A DNA stretch of 64,000 bases from Phormidium tanganyikae FI6-MK23 (lineage in GTDB: Bacteria; Cyanobacteriota; Cyanobacteriia; Leptolyngbyales; Leptolyngbyaceae). Every line of letters starts with the position of its first letter. Position 1 is the first letter of the stretch. Below are positions 28,029 to 36,807 of the stretch, piece by piece. The DNA is taken from assembly GCA_019359175.1 (NCBI GenBank), contig JAHHHU010000001.1:434001-498000 (forward strand), given 5' to 3'. Below the pieces are notes generated by a model. That model had not been told where the DNA came from. It did not search any database and saw only the letters and a program-made list of their open reading frames with translations. A program made the translations under genes and the position numbers.

Positions 28029-28060
28029 AAAAAACGCGATCGCATTTAGTACGATCGCGC
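28029..28060 (-). terminator. Rho-independent terminator built on HIP1 sequence, after the Wzc-like gene
   Basis: Read on the minus strand, CGCGATCG pairs with CGATCGCG around a 9-base loop and is followed by six T residues (plus-strand A-run 28029-28034, arms 28035-28042 and 28052-28059). The stem is essentially a HIP1 octamer on each side. Confidence 0.85.
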
Positions 28061-28090
28061 AATTTCCTCTTTATCCAAACGAGTAGGAAT

Positions 28091-30310
28091 CTACTTCGTC
28101 AACAGCGATCGTACTCGTTCACCGCGATCGCCCCGTTCTGAGACTTGCTCACGCGGGCTGGTGTAGTAGAAGTAGCTGTCCGGCTCGTACCGCACATTCA
28201 CGCCGTTTGCGACCAGTCCTAGAATGTTCGGTTCTGAGCGATCGAGCAGCGATTTTGCCGCCGCTACACTTGCCGCATCCGCCACACCTGGACGAACCGC
28301 GATTAAGATTCCGTCTGCCATTTTGCCGAGTACCGCCGCATCCGCCGTGCCTGCGAGCGGTGGCGTGTCAAACAGAACATAATCATAGTCTCTAGAGACT
28401 GTTTCCAAGAAGGTCGTCATCGCTTCAGAATCCAGAATCGCTAAGGGATTCGGTGGCATTACGCCCGCTGTCAGAACCGACAGATTGCTGGTAATCGGCT
28501 TCACCGCTTGCCGTAATTCGCTCTGATCCACCACGACGTTGCTAAGACCGACCGAATTGACCAGACCCCAAAGGTGATGCTGAGACGGGTTTCGCATATC
28601 GGCATCGACGAGTAGAACTCTCCGACCCGACTGTGCCATCGTTGCAGCGAGGTTTGCCGCTACTTCAGATTTTCCTTCTCGCGGTACAGCGCTACTGACA
28701 ACAATGGTTTTCACCTTCTTATCCAGGCTCATGAATTTCAGATTTGCTTGTAGCATCTGATAGGCTTCATGAATCATCGATCGCGGTGAAGTCATCGCAA
28801 TCACGCGGGGCGAAATGTCATCCGCAGTCGGGGACACAATGGTCGGGGTGTCGCTGGTTTCAAACCGGGGTACTAAGCCCAACAGCGTGTAGCCGTACTG
28901 GGCTTCGGCATCTTTGACGGTTTTGAGCGATTTGTCGATCGTGTCCACAAAGAAGGCAGCCGCCACACCTAACAGCAAGCCCACCATTACGCCTGCCGCC
29001 AATAAAACGAGCTGCATCCGACTCGCCGCTTGAGTCGGAACGAGCGCGTTTTGCAGAATTCGGGCATTGCCGACCTGCTGATTTTTCGCAACTTCAATTT
29101 CTTGCTTCCGTGCGTTTAGGTTCTGATACGCGGTCAGCGCGATTTCCTGCTTGCGTTGGAGTTCGCTCTCCTGCTTTATCAGAGTCGGAGTCTGTAGGGC
29201 ACGAGTGCGGTAGTTTGTCAGGAGCCCAGACAAGGTTGAAATCCGACCATCTAAACCGATGCGCTGAGATTGCAAAGTCGCTAGGCTTGCAGCTAGGTTA
29301 CGTTTAATGTCACCGACTTGCAGCGCTCCGGGAGCGATCGAGACAGTTGCGCCCACTGCCTCACTCACTCGTGCTTGTAACAAGGTGTTGAGATCGGCTT
29401 GCTGCTGCTTTAAGGTCTGAATCTGCGGTGCGGTGTCTTTGAAGCGGGATTGTTCAGTGACTAGACGGGTTTGGACAGTCTGAAGCTGACTGAGAACTTC
29501 CTGAACCCCAGCGGATTGGCTCAAAGAGGCAAGGTCGATCGCCTGTCCGAGTTCAAGTCCGAGCTGATTTGCAACTGCTTGCTCTTGTCGAGCGACATCT
29601 GCGAGTTGCGCCCGCGCTTGGCCCAACTGATCTTGTAGCGTTGCGGCTGAGTTGATATTTGCAGCGGATTCGCGCTCTAGATCGACAATGCCATTCCGGG
29701 TTCTGAAGCTCCGCAGTTCTTCGGATGCTTTATTCAGCGAATCCTCCACGTTGGGAATTTGGCTTTCGATAAAGCGACCCGCTTTGTTCGCTTCTTCCTG
29801 GTTAGTTTTCAGGTTGCTGTCGATGTAAGCTTTCATGATCTGGTTAACCACGTTCGCTGACATCTCTGGATCGTCGTCGCTGTACTTCAGGTTGAGAATG
29901 TCTGTGGTCGGAACCGCTTCCACCTTCATCCGGCGGCTCAGTTCTTCTGGATCCATCGGTCGTCCTTTACCGTTCTTCAGTTGCAGCGTATCGATTACGC
30001 GCTGCAAGATCGGGTAGGACGTAACCACGACAGCTTGTGTATCGAGCGGGTTGCCTTCTCGCTTGAGCGATTCGAGCGTTCCGACTTTCTCACCGACTCC
30101 GGTAAGCGAGGTCGTGCGGTTCGACTGTACTAAGATTCGCCCGTTCGCTTCATAGCTCGGTCGCTGCATTGAGGTACTAAGTCCGACGAGTCCGACGGTT
30201 GCGGCAAAGACACCCGCACCCACTAACCAGCGACGTTTCAGGACGAGCCAATAGCTTTGAAGATCGAAATCTTCGGAATAGCGCTTTGTCTCCATGTTCA
30301 TGCTTGTCAT
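28091..30310 (-). CDS. Wzc/CpsD-type polysaccharide chain-length regulator and tyrosine autokinase
   Basis: This 739-residue inner-membrane protein has a first helix near residue 30 (GAGVFAATVGLVGLS), a long periplasmic Wzz-type domain with coiled coil (about residues 170-420), a second helix near residue 435 (LLAAGVMVGLLLGVAAAFF), and a cytoplasmic BY-kinase domain: Walker A SAVPREGKSEVAANL, A' motif LLVDADMRNPSQH, Walker B VLFDTPPLAGTADA. The C-terminal tyrosine cluster is short (SYFYYTSPRE). It should couple chain length and export of capsule or slime polysaccharide. It is transcribed alone, with its own terminator. Confidence 0.9.
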   Translation of the reverse strand: MTSMNMETKRYSEDFDLQSYWLVLKRRWLVGAGVFAATVGLVGLSTSMQRPSYEANGRILVQSNRTTSLTGVGEKVGTLESLKREGNPLDTQAVVVTSYPILQRVIDTLQLKNGKGRPMDPEELSRRMKVEAVPTTDILNLKYSDDDPEMSANVVNQIMKAYIDSNLKTNQEEANKAGRFIESQIPNVEDSLNKASEELRSFRTRNGIVDLERESAANINSAATLQDQLGQARAQLADVARQEQAVANQLGLELGQAIDLASLSQSAGVQEVLSQLQTVQTRLVTEQSRFKDTAPQIQTLKQQQADLNTLLQARVSEAVGATVSIAPGALQVGDIKRNLAASLATLQSQRIGLDGRISTLSGLLTNYRTRALQTPTLIKQESELQRKQEIALTAYQNLNARKQEIEVAKNQQVGNARILQNALVPTQAASRMQLVLLAAGVMVGLLLGVAAAFFVDTIDKSLKTVKDAEAQYGYTLLGLVPRFETSDTPTIVSPTADDISPRVIAMTSPRSMIHEAYQMLQANLKFMSLDKKVKTIVVSSAVPREGKSEVAANLAATMAQSGRRVLLVDADMRNPSQHHLWGLVNSVGLSNVVVDQSELRQAVKPITSNLSVLTAGVMPPNPLAILDSEAMTTFLETVSRDYDYVLFDTPPLAGTADAAVLGKMADGILIAVRPGVADAASVAAAKSLLDRSEPNILGLVANGVNVRYEPDSYFYYTSPREQVSERGDRGERVRSLLTK

Positions 30311-30590
30311 AAAGAGGAATCTAAGAAAATGGGTTGCTCATTACCTGGGGGACACACGAAACCGAGAGATGAGAGCGTTCGGGTGAGTCAGAAAACAGGA
30401 AAAGAATTAGATGCAAGCCCTGGGATGCGATCTCTTCTGGACAGGTTTTCTGTACAGGTTCGCTAGATGCTATCGCGATCGCATTTCGTTGTCAGTAGAT
30501 CTGCCCTAACTATGCCATAACTTCTGCTTCAAAAAGATAATGTAAAGGTTCGAAAGGGCGAAATCTTTAAAAAAGCAATCCGTAATCTCT

Positions 30591-31397
30591 CTAGATTGTT
30601 TTCGTCAATGATCGTGATTTTTTTGGCGCGGGTTGCGTGGTTTCCCTAGCCCAAGGGTTGCGGTACGCACGGAAGCGCTGCTGAAGAATCAGCCAGAAGA
30701 AGGGAAAATCGTGAACGAGATACCGCTTCCACAGGCGTTTGGGTTCGCAAAGAATCCGAAACAGCCACTCTAGTCCGACATTGCTCATCCAGCGTGGGGA
30801 ACGCTGAATGGTTCCGGCTTCAAAGTCGATCGTCGCGCCGATCGCGAGGAAGGTTTTGACGTTCGGAAGCTGGTCTTTGTACCGAGTGATCCAGAGTTCT
30901 TGCTTGGGTGCGCCGACTCCGATCGCGAGAACAGTCGCTCCAGAGCGGTTGATGAGATCGACGATCGCTTGACATTCTGCTTCGCTTTTCTCAAAACCGA
31001 ACGAGGGCGAGTGAGCCGCAACGACCATCTCGCGTCCAACCTTGGCATTGATCCGAGTCCGAGCTGCCTCTGCAATTCCGGGCGCGGCTCCCAGCAGGAA
31101 GATTTTCACGCTGGGGTCATTGCGGTAGTACGTATAAAACGCTGGAAATAAATCAGATCCAGAGATCTTTTCTTGAACCGGGGTTCCTAGAAAATACGAG
31201 GCGTATACTAAAACCCGGCTGTCGCACACCTTAAAATCCACACCTTGGTATGCCCCGTAGAATTCAGGGTCATGCTGCAACTTCATCAGGTGATCCACGT
31301 TGGGCGTGAAAACCGTGCCCCCCAGTCGCAGCTTTTCGAGTAGCTCGATCATCGTGAGGTTATGAATTCCAATGTTAAGAAGGTGAACCTGTCTCAT
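30591..31397 (-). CDS. WecG/TagA/CpsF family glycosyltransferase
   Basis: From ATG 31397 the protein is 268 residues; the frame extends to a TTG at 31445, which is less likely. Family landmarks are TPNVDHLMKLQHDPEF near the N-terminus, CDSRVLVYASYFLG, IFLLGAAPGIAEAA and AIGVGAPKQELWI. WecG/TagA enzymes add N-acetylmannosamine, its uronic acid or a related sugar to an undecaprenyl-linked acceptor, an early step in cell-surface polymer assembly. There is no membrane helix; association with the membrane through the C-terminal basic helices (EPKRLWKRYLVHD) is typical. It is isolated from upstream genes by the broken-gene tract. Confidence 0.87.
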   Translation of the reverse strand: MRQVHLLNIGIHNLTMIELLEKLRLGGTVFTPNVDHLMKLQHDPEFYGAYQGVDFKVCDSRVLVYASYFLGTPVQEKISGSDLFPAFYTYYRNDPSVKIFLLGAAPGIAEAARTRINAKVGREMVVAAHSPSFGFEKSEAECQAIVDLINRSGATVLAIGVGAPKQELWITRYKDQLPNVKTFLAIGATIDFEAGTIQRSPRWMSNVGLEWLFRILCEPKRLWKRYLVHDFPFFWLILQQRFRAYRNPWARETTQPAPKKSRSLTKTI

Positions 31398-31976
31398 TAC
31401 TTTGCCCGAAAAATCTCTACTACGGCTCCCTCTCAATAGAGCCAAAGCCTTTGTCCCCGCACTCGTCCAGGTTGGACGACTTGCTTCTGTTGCCTACTCA
31501 TCTTGCACCCGATCGCCTTTAGTGGTTTTGAGAAACTACTTTGCTCTGTCTAATTTGCTTTGTCTAACTTTGAGGTGGCTCAGTACGTAATCTAAGTGGC
31601 TTGCCGGAGGTGCGTCTACCTCCTTCACTGAATCTTTACGTCACGATTAAGAGATTACCCAGAGTGGAAACCGTGGAACTACGGAAAATGCGACTCGATG
31701 ATCCTAAGAGAAAGACGAAATTTTCGTTTCGAGATCACGACAGAAAGGGAATGCAATTTGAGCATTTGTTTGCTAAGGCGAAATGACAAATGAGAAGCGC
31801 TTTCAAACAATAAGCTACTTATAAATGGATTATTGTGCTTAAACAACCACTTCAGAAATCGGTAGTTGATAAATTGAAATTTATTCTGGGGTTTTCGGCT
31901 TTCAAAGAGCTTATTTTCAACAAGATGCAGATTGAATTCATATTCATAGAAATGTGGAGTGGCTATCAAAGTTTTA
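31398..31976. other. Gene-free tract before the broken-gene cluster
   Basis: These 580 bases upstream of the WecG-like gene become strongly AT-rich after 31650. Several short frames exist on both strands but none has protein-like composition or a ribosome-binding site. It adjoins the remnants that follow. Confidence 0.5.
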
Positions 31977-32253
31977 GTCAAATATTCCTATTATCAAAGT
32001 TTTATCTCAGCACAAGCGTTGTAAATTTTATAGAGAATTAGATTCTATTTCAGAAATAGTTTGTGACGATGAAGCAACACATCTTCTGAATGAAATCAAC
32101 AGTTCATTTCTGACTTTGCTCAATAAAATCGGGGATCTGAGTACTTCCTGTTACCTTATGTTTTCTACATCACATTTGAAGGTAAAAGGCTTTTACTACT
32201 TCTCAGCATTTTCTATCAATAAAGATTCGTTGTTGAAGTTCAATACAAACTAA
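31977..32253 (+). pseudogene. C-terminal remnant of an unidentified gene
   Basis: An open frame without a start codon runs from after the TAG near 31976 to TAA at 32251-32253. Its translation has ordinary protein composition, including ISEIVCDDEATHLLNEI and VKGFYYFSAFSINKDSLL, about 90 residues in all. No family is recognised. It ends 14 bp past the stop of an equally headless minus-strand frame, so the two look like the convergent tails of two deleted genes. The AT content is higher than in the flanking polysaccharide genes. Confidence 0.4.
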
Positions 32254-32525
32254 ACGATGCTGGCGAGAAACGACGCGGCGTGATTAAACTCACATCATGG
32301 TTCAGCAAGTTCTCTAAAAAAGCGATCGCTTTTCGCCTAAGAGCGCAAAACTTGTAATCTAAAACAGTATTTTTCTCTAAGGGATTGTGGTAATTCGTAG
32401 GGCACAAAATCAACTTTGCGATCGCATTAATCTCAATCGAATCTAACTGAATTTCGTGAAGGATTTGGCGTTCTAACTTGTACTGATAAGCGAGTTTGTC
32501 TTGAATATAGTGATTATACGGAATG
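32240..32525 (-). pseudogene. C-terminal remnant of an unidentified gene, minus strand
   Basis: The minus-strand frame ending at TGA 32240-32242 stays open for more than 95 codons but has no usable start. It reads like protein: DWEIIPYNHYIQDKLAYQ, LHEIQLDSIEINAIAKLI and NTVLDYKFCALRRKAIA. Upstream it runs into the 5' end of the broken acyltransferase gene on the other strand, where the junction must lie (about 32523). I do not recognise the family. It is best read as the surviving tail of a gene truncated by rearrangement. Confidence 0.45.
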
Positions 32526-33040
32526 ATTTCCCAATCCTTGATTTCACCACCAAAAGTCCGATTTTACTTTATTGATGCTTTACGAGGACTGGCTGCACTT
32601 TGGGTCGTTTTATTTCACGCTCATCTAGATGAGCGGCTCGACTCGCTTGAACAGTCTTTACCCTTCTGGATAGATGCGCCTTTTTTTACAGGGGGTAGTC
32701 TAGGTGTCGCGATTTTCTTTGTTTTGAGCGGGTTTGTCATCGTACATTCACTGAGAAACGCCACGATCGATCGACATACCTTATTTGCGCCAGTTTACAC
32801 TCAGACGGCTGATTCGCTTAACTCCTCCGTACTATGCGTCGATTGCAATCACGCTTGTATTTGCGCTTCTGGCTGCCCATGCGAAGCGACAACCATTTGA
32901 ACCGATGGGACAAGAGTTTTCGATCATACGATTCGTTGCCCACTTGTTTTACGTTCAGGAGTTTGTTGGCTTTGCCAATCTTAATGATGTTTACTGGACG
33001 TTGGGATTAGAAATCCAGTCGTATCTACTTTTCTTCGATT
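32523..33040 (+). pseudogene. Acyltransferase-3 family gene, frameshifted and truncated
   Basis: The first part encodes FYFIDALRGLAALWVVLFHAH, given here as IDALRGLAALWVVLFHAH, followed by GVAIFFVLSGFVIVHSLRN: the N-terminal signature of membrane O-acyltransferases. At 32764-32773 a duplicated GATC (CGATCGATCG) shifts the frame. Deleting one copy restores ATIDIPYLRQFTLRRL and the following IRLTPPYYAS. The second part then reads normally up to DVYWTLGLEIQSYLLFF, and the gene stops at the junction with the minus-strand acetyltransferase near 33040. Roughly half of the usual 350-400 residues is missing, so it is non-functional. Confidence 0.8.
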
Positions 33041-33663
33041 TGAGCCGATGGGGCTGCCATTGCTGCTTCTAGACTCAAAACATCGTTTGCTGAGACTGCC
33101 ATTTCGGGAACAGGCTTGCGCTTGAGAATCTTGGCAGGGATGCCGATCGCAGTTTCGCCCGCAGCAATGTTGTTCAACACAACTGCATTAGCTCCAACAC
33201 AAGCATTGTCACCAATCACGACATCGCCCAAAATTTTTGCACCTGCACCCACATTCACCCGATCGCCCAATTTTGGAGCATCGAGCGGACGATCGAGGTA
33301 TCGGTTTCCGAGCGTGCAGCCTTGACGAATGATGCAATCATCACCGATCACGCAGTTGCCATGAACGACGATCGCGCCTTGATGCTCGATGATTAGCCGT
33401 CGTCCGACTTTGGCACTGTAAGGCAGTTCGATACCGTACCCGTTGCGGACTTTGCGGAACATCATGCGGTACAAAACGCTAAACGGTGCGCGTAAGACAA
33501 TCGACTGAACGCCCATGCGCCAAACTCCAAAGCGGTAAACCGCCACGGCTCGAAATCCGGGTTTTGTCCAATCGCGCCCGTTGGCGTTCCAATCTTCAAC
33601 AATTTGCTGCCACAAGCTGAGGGAATCTGTTGCGTTGTTCACAGTTTGAGTCCTGTTATTCAC
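33025..33663 (-). CDS. Hexapeptide-repeat O-acetyltransferase (serine acetyltransferase-like)
   Basis: This 212-residue protein has an N-terminal helical part (WQQIVEDWNANGRDWTKPGF, in part) and a left-handed beta-helix with hexapeptide repeats: GAIVVHGNCVIGDDCIIRQG, KLGDRVNVGAGAKILGDVVI and GDNACVGANAVVLNN, each shown in fragments of the repeat. The His in the IIEHQG segment is a plausible catalytic residue. The size and context fit colanic-acid/EPS acetyltransferases such as WcaB/EpsH-like proteins rather than cysteine biosynthesis. The last few residues (QIEEK) read across the junction with the truncated acyltransferase, so its natural C-terminus may have been changed. Confidence 0.8.
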   Translation of the reverse strand: MNNRTQTVNNATDSLSLWQQIVEDWNANGRDWTKPGFRAVAVYRFGVWRMGVQSIVLRAPFSVLYRMMFRKVRNGYGIELPYSAKVGRRLIIEHQGAIVVHGNCVIGDDCIIRQGCTLGNRYLDRPLDAPKLGDRVNVGAGAKILGDVVIGDNACVGANAVVLNNIAAGETAIGIPAKILKRKPVPEMAVSANDVLSLEAAMAAPSAQIEEK

Positions 33664-33678
33664 AAGGGTAGGATTGGG

Positions 33679-34956
33679 CTATTGAGCGATCGACACAATC
33701 GAAGTTTGTGCCTCGGTCAGAGTGGATTCAGTCACAGGCTGTTCAGTGGCTCCAGTGAACAGTGCTGCAAGTTTTTTGGCTTCGGTTGCGGCATCGTGGT
33801 AGCGGGCAACTCGTTCTGCACCAGCTTGTGCCATCTGCGCTAAGACCTCGGTAGGAAGCTCGATCGCGGTTTTAATCGCTTCGGTGAGTTCTACGATCGA
33901 ACCTGACGGAACTAGCCAACCGGAATGGTTGGGAATGACTAATTCGGGAATGCCTGCGATATAGGTGCTGATTACGGGACGATGTAGGGCGAGGGCTTCC
34001 ATCAGAGCGACGGGCAAACCTTCGGCAAAACTGGGAAGAACCAAGGCACGAGCCGCAAGAATTTGTTTACGAACTTCTTCATTGCTTGCCCAGCCTGTGA
34101 TTTCAACGTGATCCTGTAATCCACCTTCTGCAATCATGGTTTCAAGCTGCTGGCGAATCGAGCCATCTCCGACGAGAACGAGCTTAATCGGTACACCTGC
34201 GGCGACGATCGATTTAATTGCTTCGATCAGTAGGAGTTGACCTTTTGCCTCACAAAGTCTTCCGACGCAAACGATACGCGGTTCTGATGGAATGGGAGTC
34301 GCTGCGGCGAAGAATGCTCGATCGACTCCACAATGAATGATTTTGATTTTGTCCCACTGCGATTGTTCGCACCACCGATACAATTGGCTTTTGCTAAACG
34401 AACTAACCGTTGCGACGAATGACGATCGCTCGACCTTTTCGACGATCGATAAGGCTTGAATCGCATCGAATTCTTCAGGGCCATGAATGGTAAAGCTGTA
34501 GGTCGGCCCGCCTAATATGGTACAAAGCATTGCCACCGTGGTCGAGTTTGTGCCGAAGTGCGCGTGAATATGCTCGATGCCGTCTTCTTTGAACCAATCG
34601 TTTAGAACACAGGCTTCAGCGAGATAGATCAGATGGCGCAGAACGCCGCGATCGGAGCGTCGCCCGAATTTCACCGCAAGGTTTAGTGCTTGTAGAACTT
34701 GTTTCGGTCGGGTAAAAACAGCTTTTGTAAAACTTTTTAATAAGGTTGCTGCCCCGCTTTCTAACACCGTTCGCGTGAGGGCGACCTCTTTTTGATCTGC
34801 CTCATCGACCAATTCTGCTCGACAGGAACGAATCGCATAGCGTCCGACCGCAAGACCACAAGCTTCGATCGCATGAATTTCACGTCGGATAAAGCTGTGG
34901 CTGACTTTGGGGTACTGATTAATCAGATATGCGATTTTGGGCACATCTCTCTTCAT
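33679..34956 (-). CDS. Family 4 glycosyltransferase
   Basis: From ATG 34956 the protein is 425 residues. The GT-B fold is indicated by KIAYLINQYPKVSHSFIRRE (in part) at the N-terminus, HIHAHFGTNSTTVAML, FTIHGPEEFDA, the inter-domain IHCGVDRAFF, and the C-terminal donor-binding segment SFAEGLPVALMEALA with the EX7E-type glutamates. PRIVCVGRLCEAKGQLLLIEA marks the start of the second domain. Retaining GT4 enzymes transfer hexoses during polysaccharide repeat-unit assembly; the sugar cannot be told. It lies 15 bp upstream of the acetyltransferase gene and the two probably form an operon. Confidence 0.87.
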   Translation of the reverse strand: MKRDVPKIAYLINQYPKVSHSFIRREIHAIEACGLAVGRYAIRSCRAELVDEADQKEVALTRTVLESGAATLLKSFTKAVFTRPKQVLQALNLAVKFGRRSDRGVLRHLIYLAEACVLNDWFKEDGIEHIHAHFGTNSTTVAMLCTILGGPTYSFTIHGPEEFDAIQALSIVEKVERSSFVATVSSFSKSQLYRWCEQSQWDKIKIIHCGVDRAFFAAATPIPSEPRIVCVGRLCEAKGQLLLIEAIKSIVAAGVPIKLVLVGDGSIRQQLETMIAEGGLQDHVEITGWASNEEVRKQILAARALVLPSFAEGLPVALMEALALHRPVISTYIAGIPELVIPNHSGWLVPSGSIVELTEAIKTAIELPTEVLAQMAQAGAERVARYHDAATEAKKLAALFTGATEQPVTESTLTEAQTSIVSIAQ

Positions 34957-35347
34957 AAAGCTCGTAGTGCTACCTACGTAGGGATACTTGAACCAGTATA
35001 ATGAGCCGTTGCAACTCCGCAATTCTTTTGAGTCAGTCTTGTCTGTTCTTTCTCGGAATTCGCCTAAATGTAAAGGCTTTATGAAAAATCAAGACGATCA
35101 GCGGAATACTACTGAGTGGCTTGAGGTTAGATAACTAACAGACATAGCTAAATTAATTTTCTCTAGGGTCAGCTTTACAGATTCAGCGATAATTCAGATT
35201 ACAGTAGGTTGTAATCCTTACATCTAAAGGCGCGTCAACTATCCGGGGAGAGAAAGAATCTTAATAATTCTGGTAGTTATAGATTGTTCTGGTGGTTGTG
35301 TCGTGTCATGTAGTAGTGTTTCAGGCAAAGGTTGAGCGGCTCAGAGC
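34957..35347. other. Divergent intergenic region between two glycosyltransferase genes
   Basis: These 390 bases lie between the divergent GT4 and GT2 genes. A 17-codon frame begins at ATG 35081 but is too short to support. No hairpin, repeat or RNA gene was recognised. The 3' half is AT-rich and presumably contains the GT2 promoter. Confidence 0.5.
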
Positions 35348-36355
35348 ATGATGGAAAAAATTGGAGTAGTAGCGATCGGAAGAAATGAGGGCGATCGATT
35401 AGTTCGATGCCTCAATTCTTTAGTTGCTCAGATGCCAGTTGGAGTACCGATCATTTATGTGGATTCGGGGTCAACCGATGGCAGCGTTGGGTTTGCAGAA
35501 TCGATCGAGGTTCAGGTCGTGAATCTTGACTTATCAATTCCGTTTACGATGGCGCGGGGTCGGAACGCTGGATTTCAACGGCTGATCGGGCAGGCTCCGG
35601 ATCTGAAGTATGTTCAATTCATTGACGGAGATTGTGAACTGATTCACGGTTGGGTCGAAGCTGCGATCGCGGCATTAGAAACTGATCCGACTTTAGCGAT
35701 CGTCTGTGGTCGTCGTCGGGAGCGGTTTCCAGAGCGATCTGTTTACAACCGTCTTGCGGATATGGAGTGGAATACGCCTGTTGGAGAAGCAGAAGCCTGT
35801 GGGGGAGATGCTTTGATGCGGGTGGAAGCGATCCGGGCAGTTGGGGGATACAACGAGACGCTGATTGCAGGCGAAGAGCCTGAGATGTGCGTCAGGTTGC
35901 GGAAACTCGGCTGGAAGATTGAGCGAATCGAAGCGGACATGACGCTGCATGATGCGGCAATGCTCGAATTTGGGCAGTGGTGGAAGCGATCAATTCGGGG
36001 CGGTTGGGCGATGGCAGCATGGTCAGATTTACACGGCGCACCACCAGAACGCTATATGGTGCGCGAAAATCGTAAACACTGGGGCTGGGTGCTGGGACTT
36101 CCGCTTTTTGCGATCGGGCTTGCTGGAATCACTTCAGGGTGCAGTCTTCTGGCGTTTCTCGGCTATCCGCTGCTAATGTGGAAAGTCTATCGGTATCGCC
36201 TCGGTCGGGGGGATTCGGCAACAGATGCGCGATCGTATGCGGGATTTTGCGTTTTAGGTAAAGTTCCAGAATCGATCGGGCGGGTGAATTACTGGTTGAT
36301 GAAGCTGCGCGGGAAGCAGGCGACGTTGATCGAGTATAAGCAGTCTGTAACCTGA
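35348..36355 (+). CDS. Family 2 glycosyltransferase, EPS locus
   Basis: This 335-residue protein starts at two consecutive ATGs. The GT2 core is visible: IGVVAIGRNEGDRLVRCLNS in part, IIYVDSGSTDGSVGFAES in part, the metal-binding FIDGDCELIHGW, and GGDALMRVEAIRAVGGYNE. A later segment, GEEPEMCVRLRKLGWKI, is the acceptor-side signature. Near residues 240-270 there is a hydrophobic stretch (LGLPLFAIGLAGITSG) that may anchor it to the membrane. It resembles mycofactocin/EPS-type GT2 proteins and should add a sugar to the growing repeat unit. It is followed by gene remnants rather than an intact operon partner. Confidence 0.87.
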   Translation: MMEKIGVVAIGRNEGDRLVRCLNSLVAQMPVGVPIIYVDSGSTDGSVGFAESIEVQVVNLDLSIPFTMARGRNAGFQRLIGQAPDLKYVQFIDGDCELIHGWVEAAIAALETDPTLAIVCGRRRERFPERSVYNRLADMEWNTPVGEAEACGGDALMRVEAIRAVGGYNETLIAGEEPEMCVRLRKLGWKIERIEADMTLHDAAMLEFGQWWKRSIRGGWAMAAWSDLHGAPPERYMVRENRKHWGWVLGLPLFAIGLAGITSGCSLLAFLGYPLLMWKVYRYRLGRGDSATDARSYAGFCVLGKVPESIGRVNYWLMKLRGKQATLIEYKQSVT

Positions 36356-36405
36356 ATGTTTTAGATTTCGCGCTCCATCAATTTGTTGATTGGTGGAGGA
36401 TTGGC

Positions 36406-36555
36406 ATGGTGACCGCTTTGAAAGCTGCGGTGATTGGAACCGGAGTGATTTCTAAAGAGCATTTGAGTTTTTTGGAGCGATCAGAACGGGCGAACTTGGT
36501 TGGAGTGTGTGATCTGTCGAAGATCTCGGCGCGATATGCCGCAGAGCTGGCGTGA
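36406..36555 (+). pseudogene. Gfo/Idh/MocA oxidoreductase, N-terminal stub
   Basis: A 49-codon frame starts at ATG 36406, 5 bases after a strong GGAGGA site. It encodes LKAAVIGTGVISKEHL and a short following segment LVGVCDLSKISARYAAEL, which are the first dinucleotide-binding strand and second strand of a Gfo/Idh/MocA sugar dehydrogenase. It then meets TGA. The rest of the gene, about 300 residues, is missing. The intact ribosome-binding site means the stub may still be translated after the GT2 gene. Confidence 0.7.
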
Positions 36556-36612
36556 TTCACGATACGATTACGCACTTGGCTTACTTGGTGCTGCGATTTT
36601 TGCCTTTCCTGG

Positions 36613-36807
36613 CACGATCACCCGGATGTAGAGTTTGTTCGCTTAGATCTTCAGCGAAAAGAGTGCTTGCCTAAAGCAATTCAAGGAGTCGATGCTGTAA
36701 TTCATCTAACAGCGGCAAAATCGGGCGATTTCTACACCAACCGTGCCCTTGAAGGACAATCAGAAGCCATTCGTCCCGCTCTCGATTCAGAAAGGCAAAT
36801 CTCCTAG
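36613..36807 (+). pseudogene. NAD-dependent sugar epimerase (SDR) internal fragment
   Basis: An open segment without a start codon encodes DHPDVEFVRLDLQRKECL and AIQGVDAVIHLTAAKSGDF, which match the second-to-fourth strands of extended SDR epimerases (the D-V-I-H-L-A-A signature). It ends at TAG 36805-36807, which overlaps the 3' end of the minus-strand O-antigen ligase gene. Both the N-terminal GxxGxxG and the YxxxK region are missing. It is the second broken sugar-nucleotide gene in 400 bases. Confidence 0.65.

Noticed and set aside
31679-31981. 100-codon minus-strand frame in the AT-rich tract
   Set aside because: Lys/Phe/Asn-rich composition expected of AT-rich non-coding DNA, and it overlaps opposing frames of equal quality.
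36406-36807. Intact sugar-nucleotide operon after the GT2 gene
   Set aside because: The Gfo/Idh frame stops after 49 codons and the epimerase segment lacks both ends; both are fragments.
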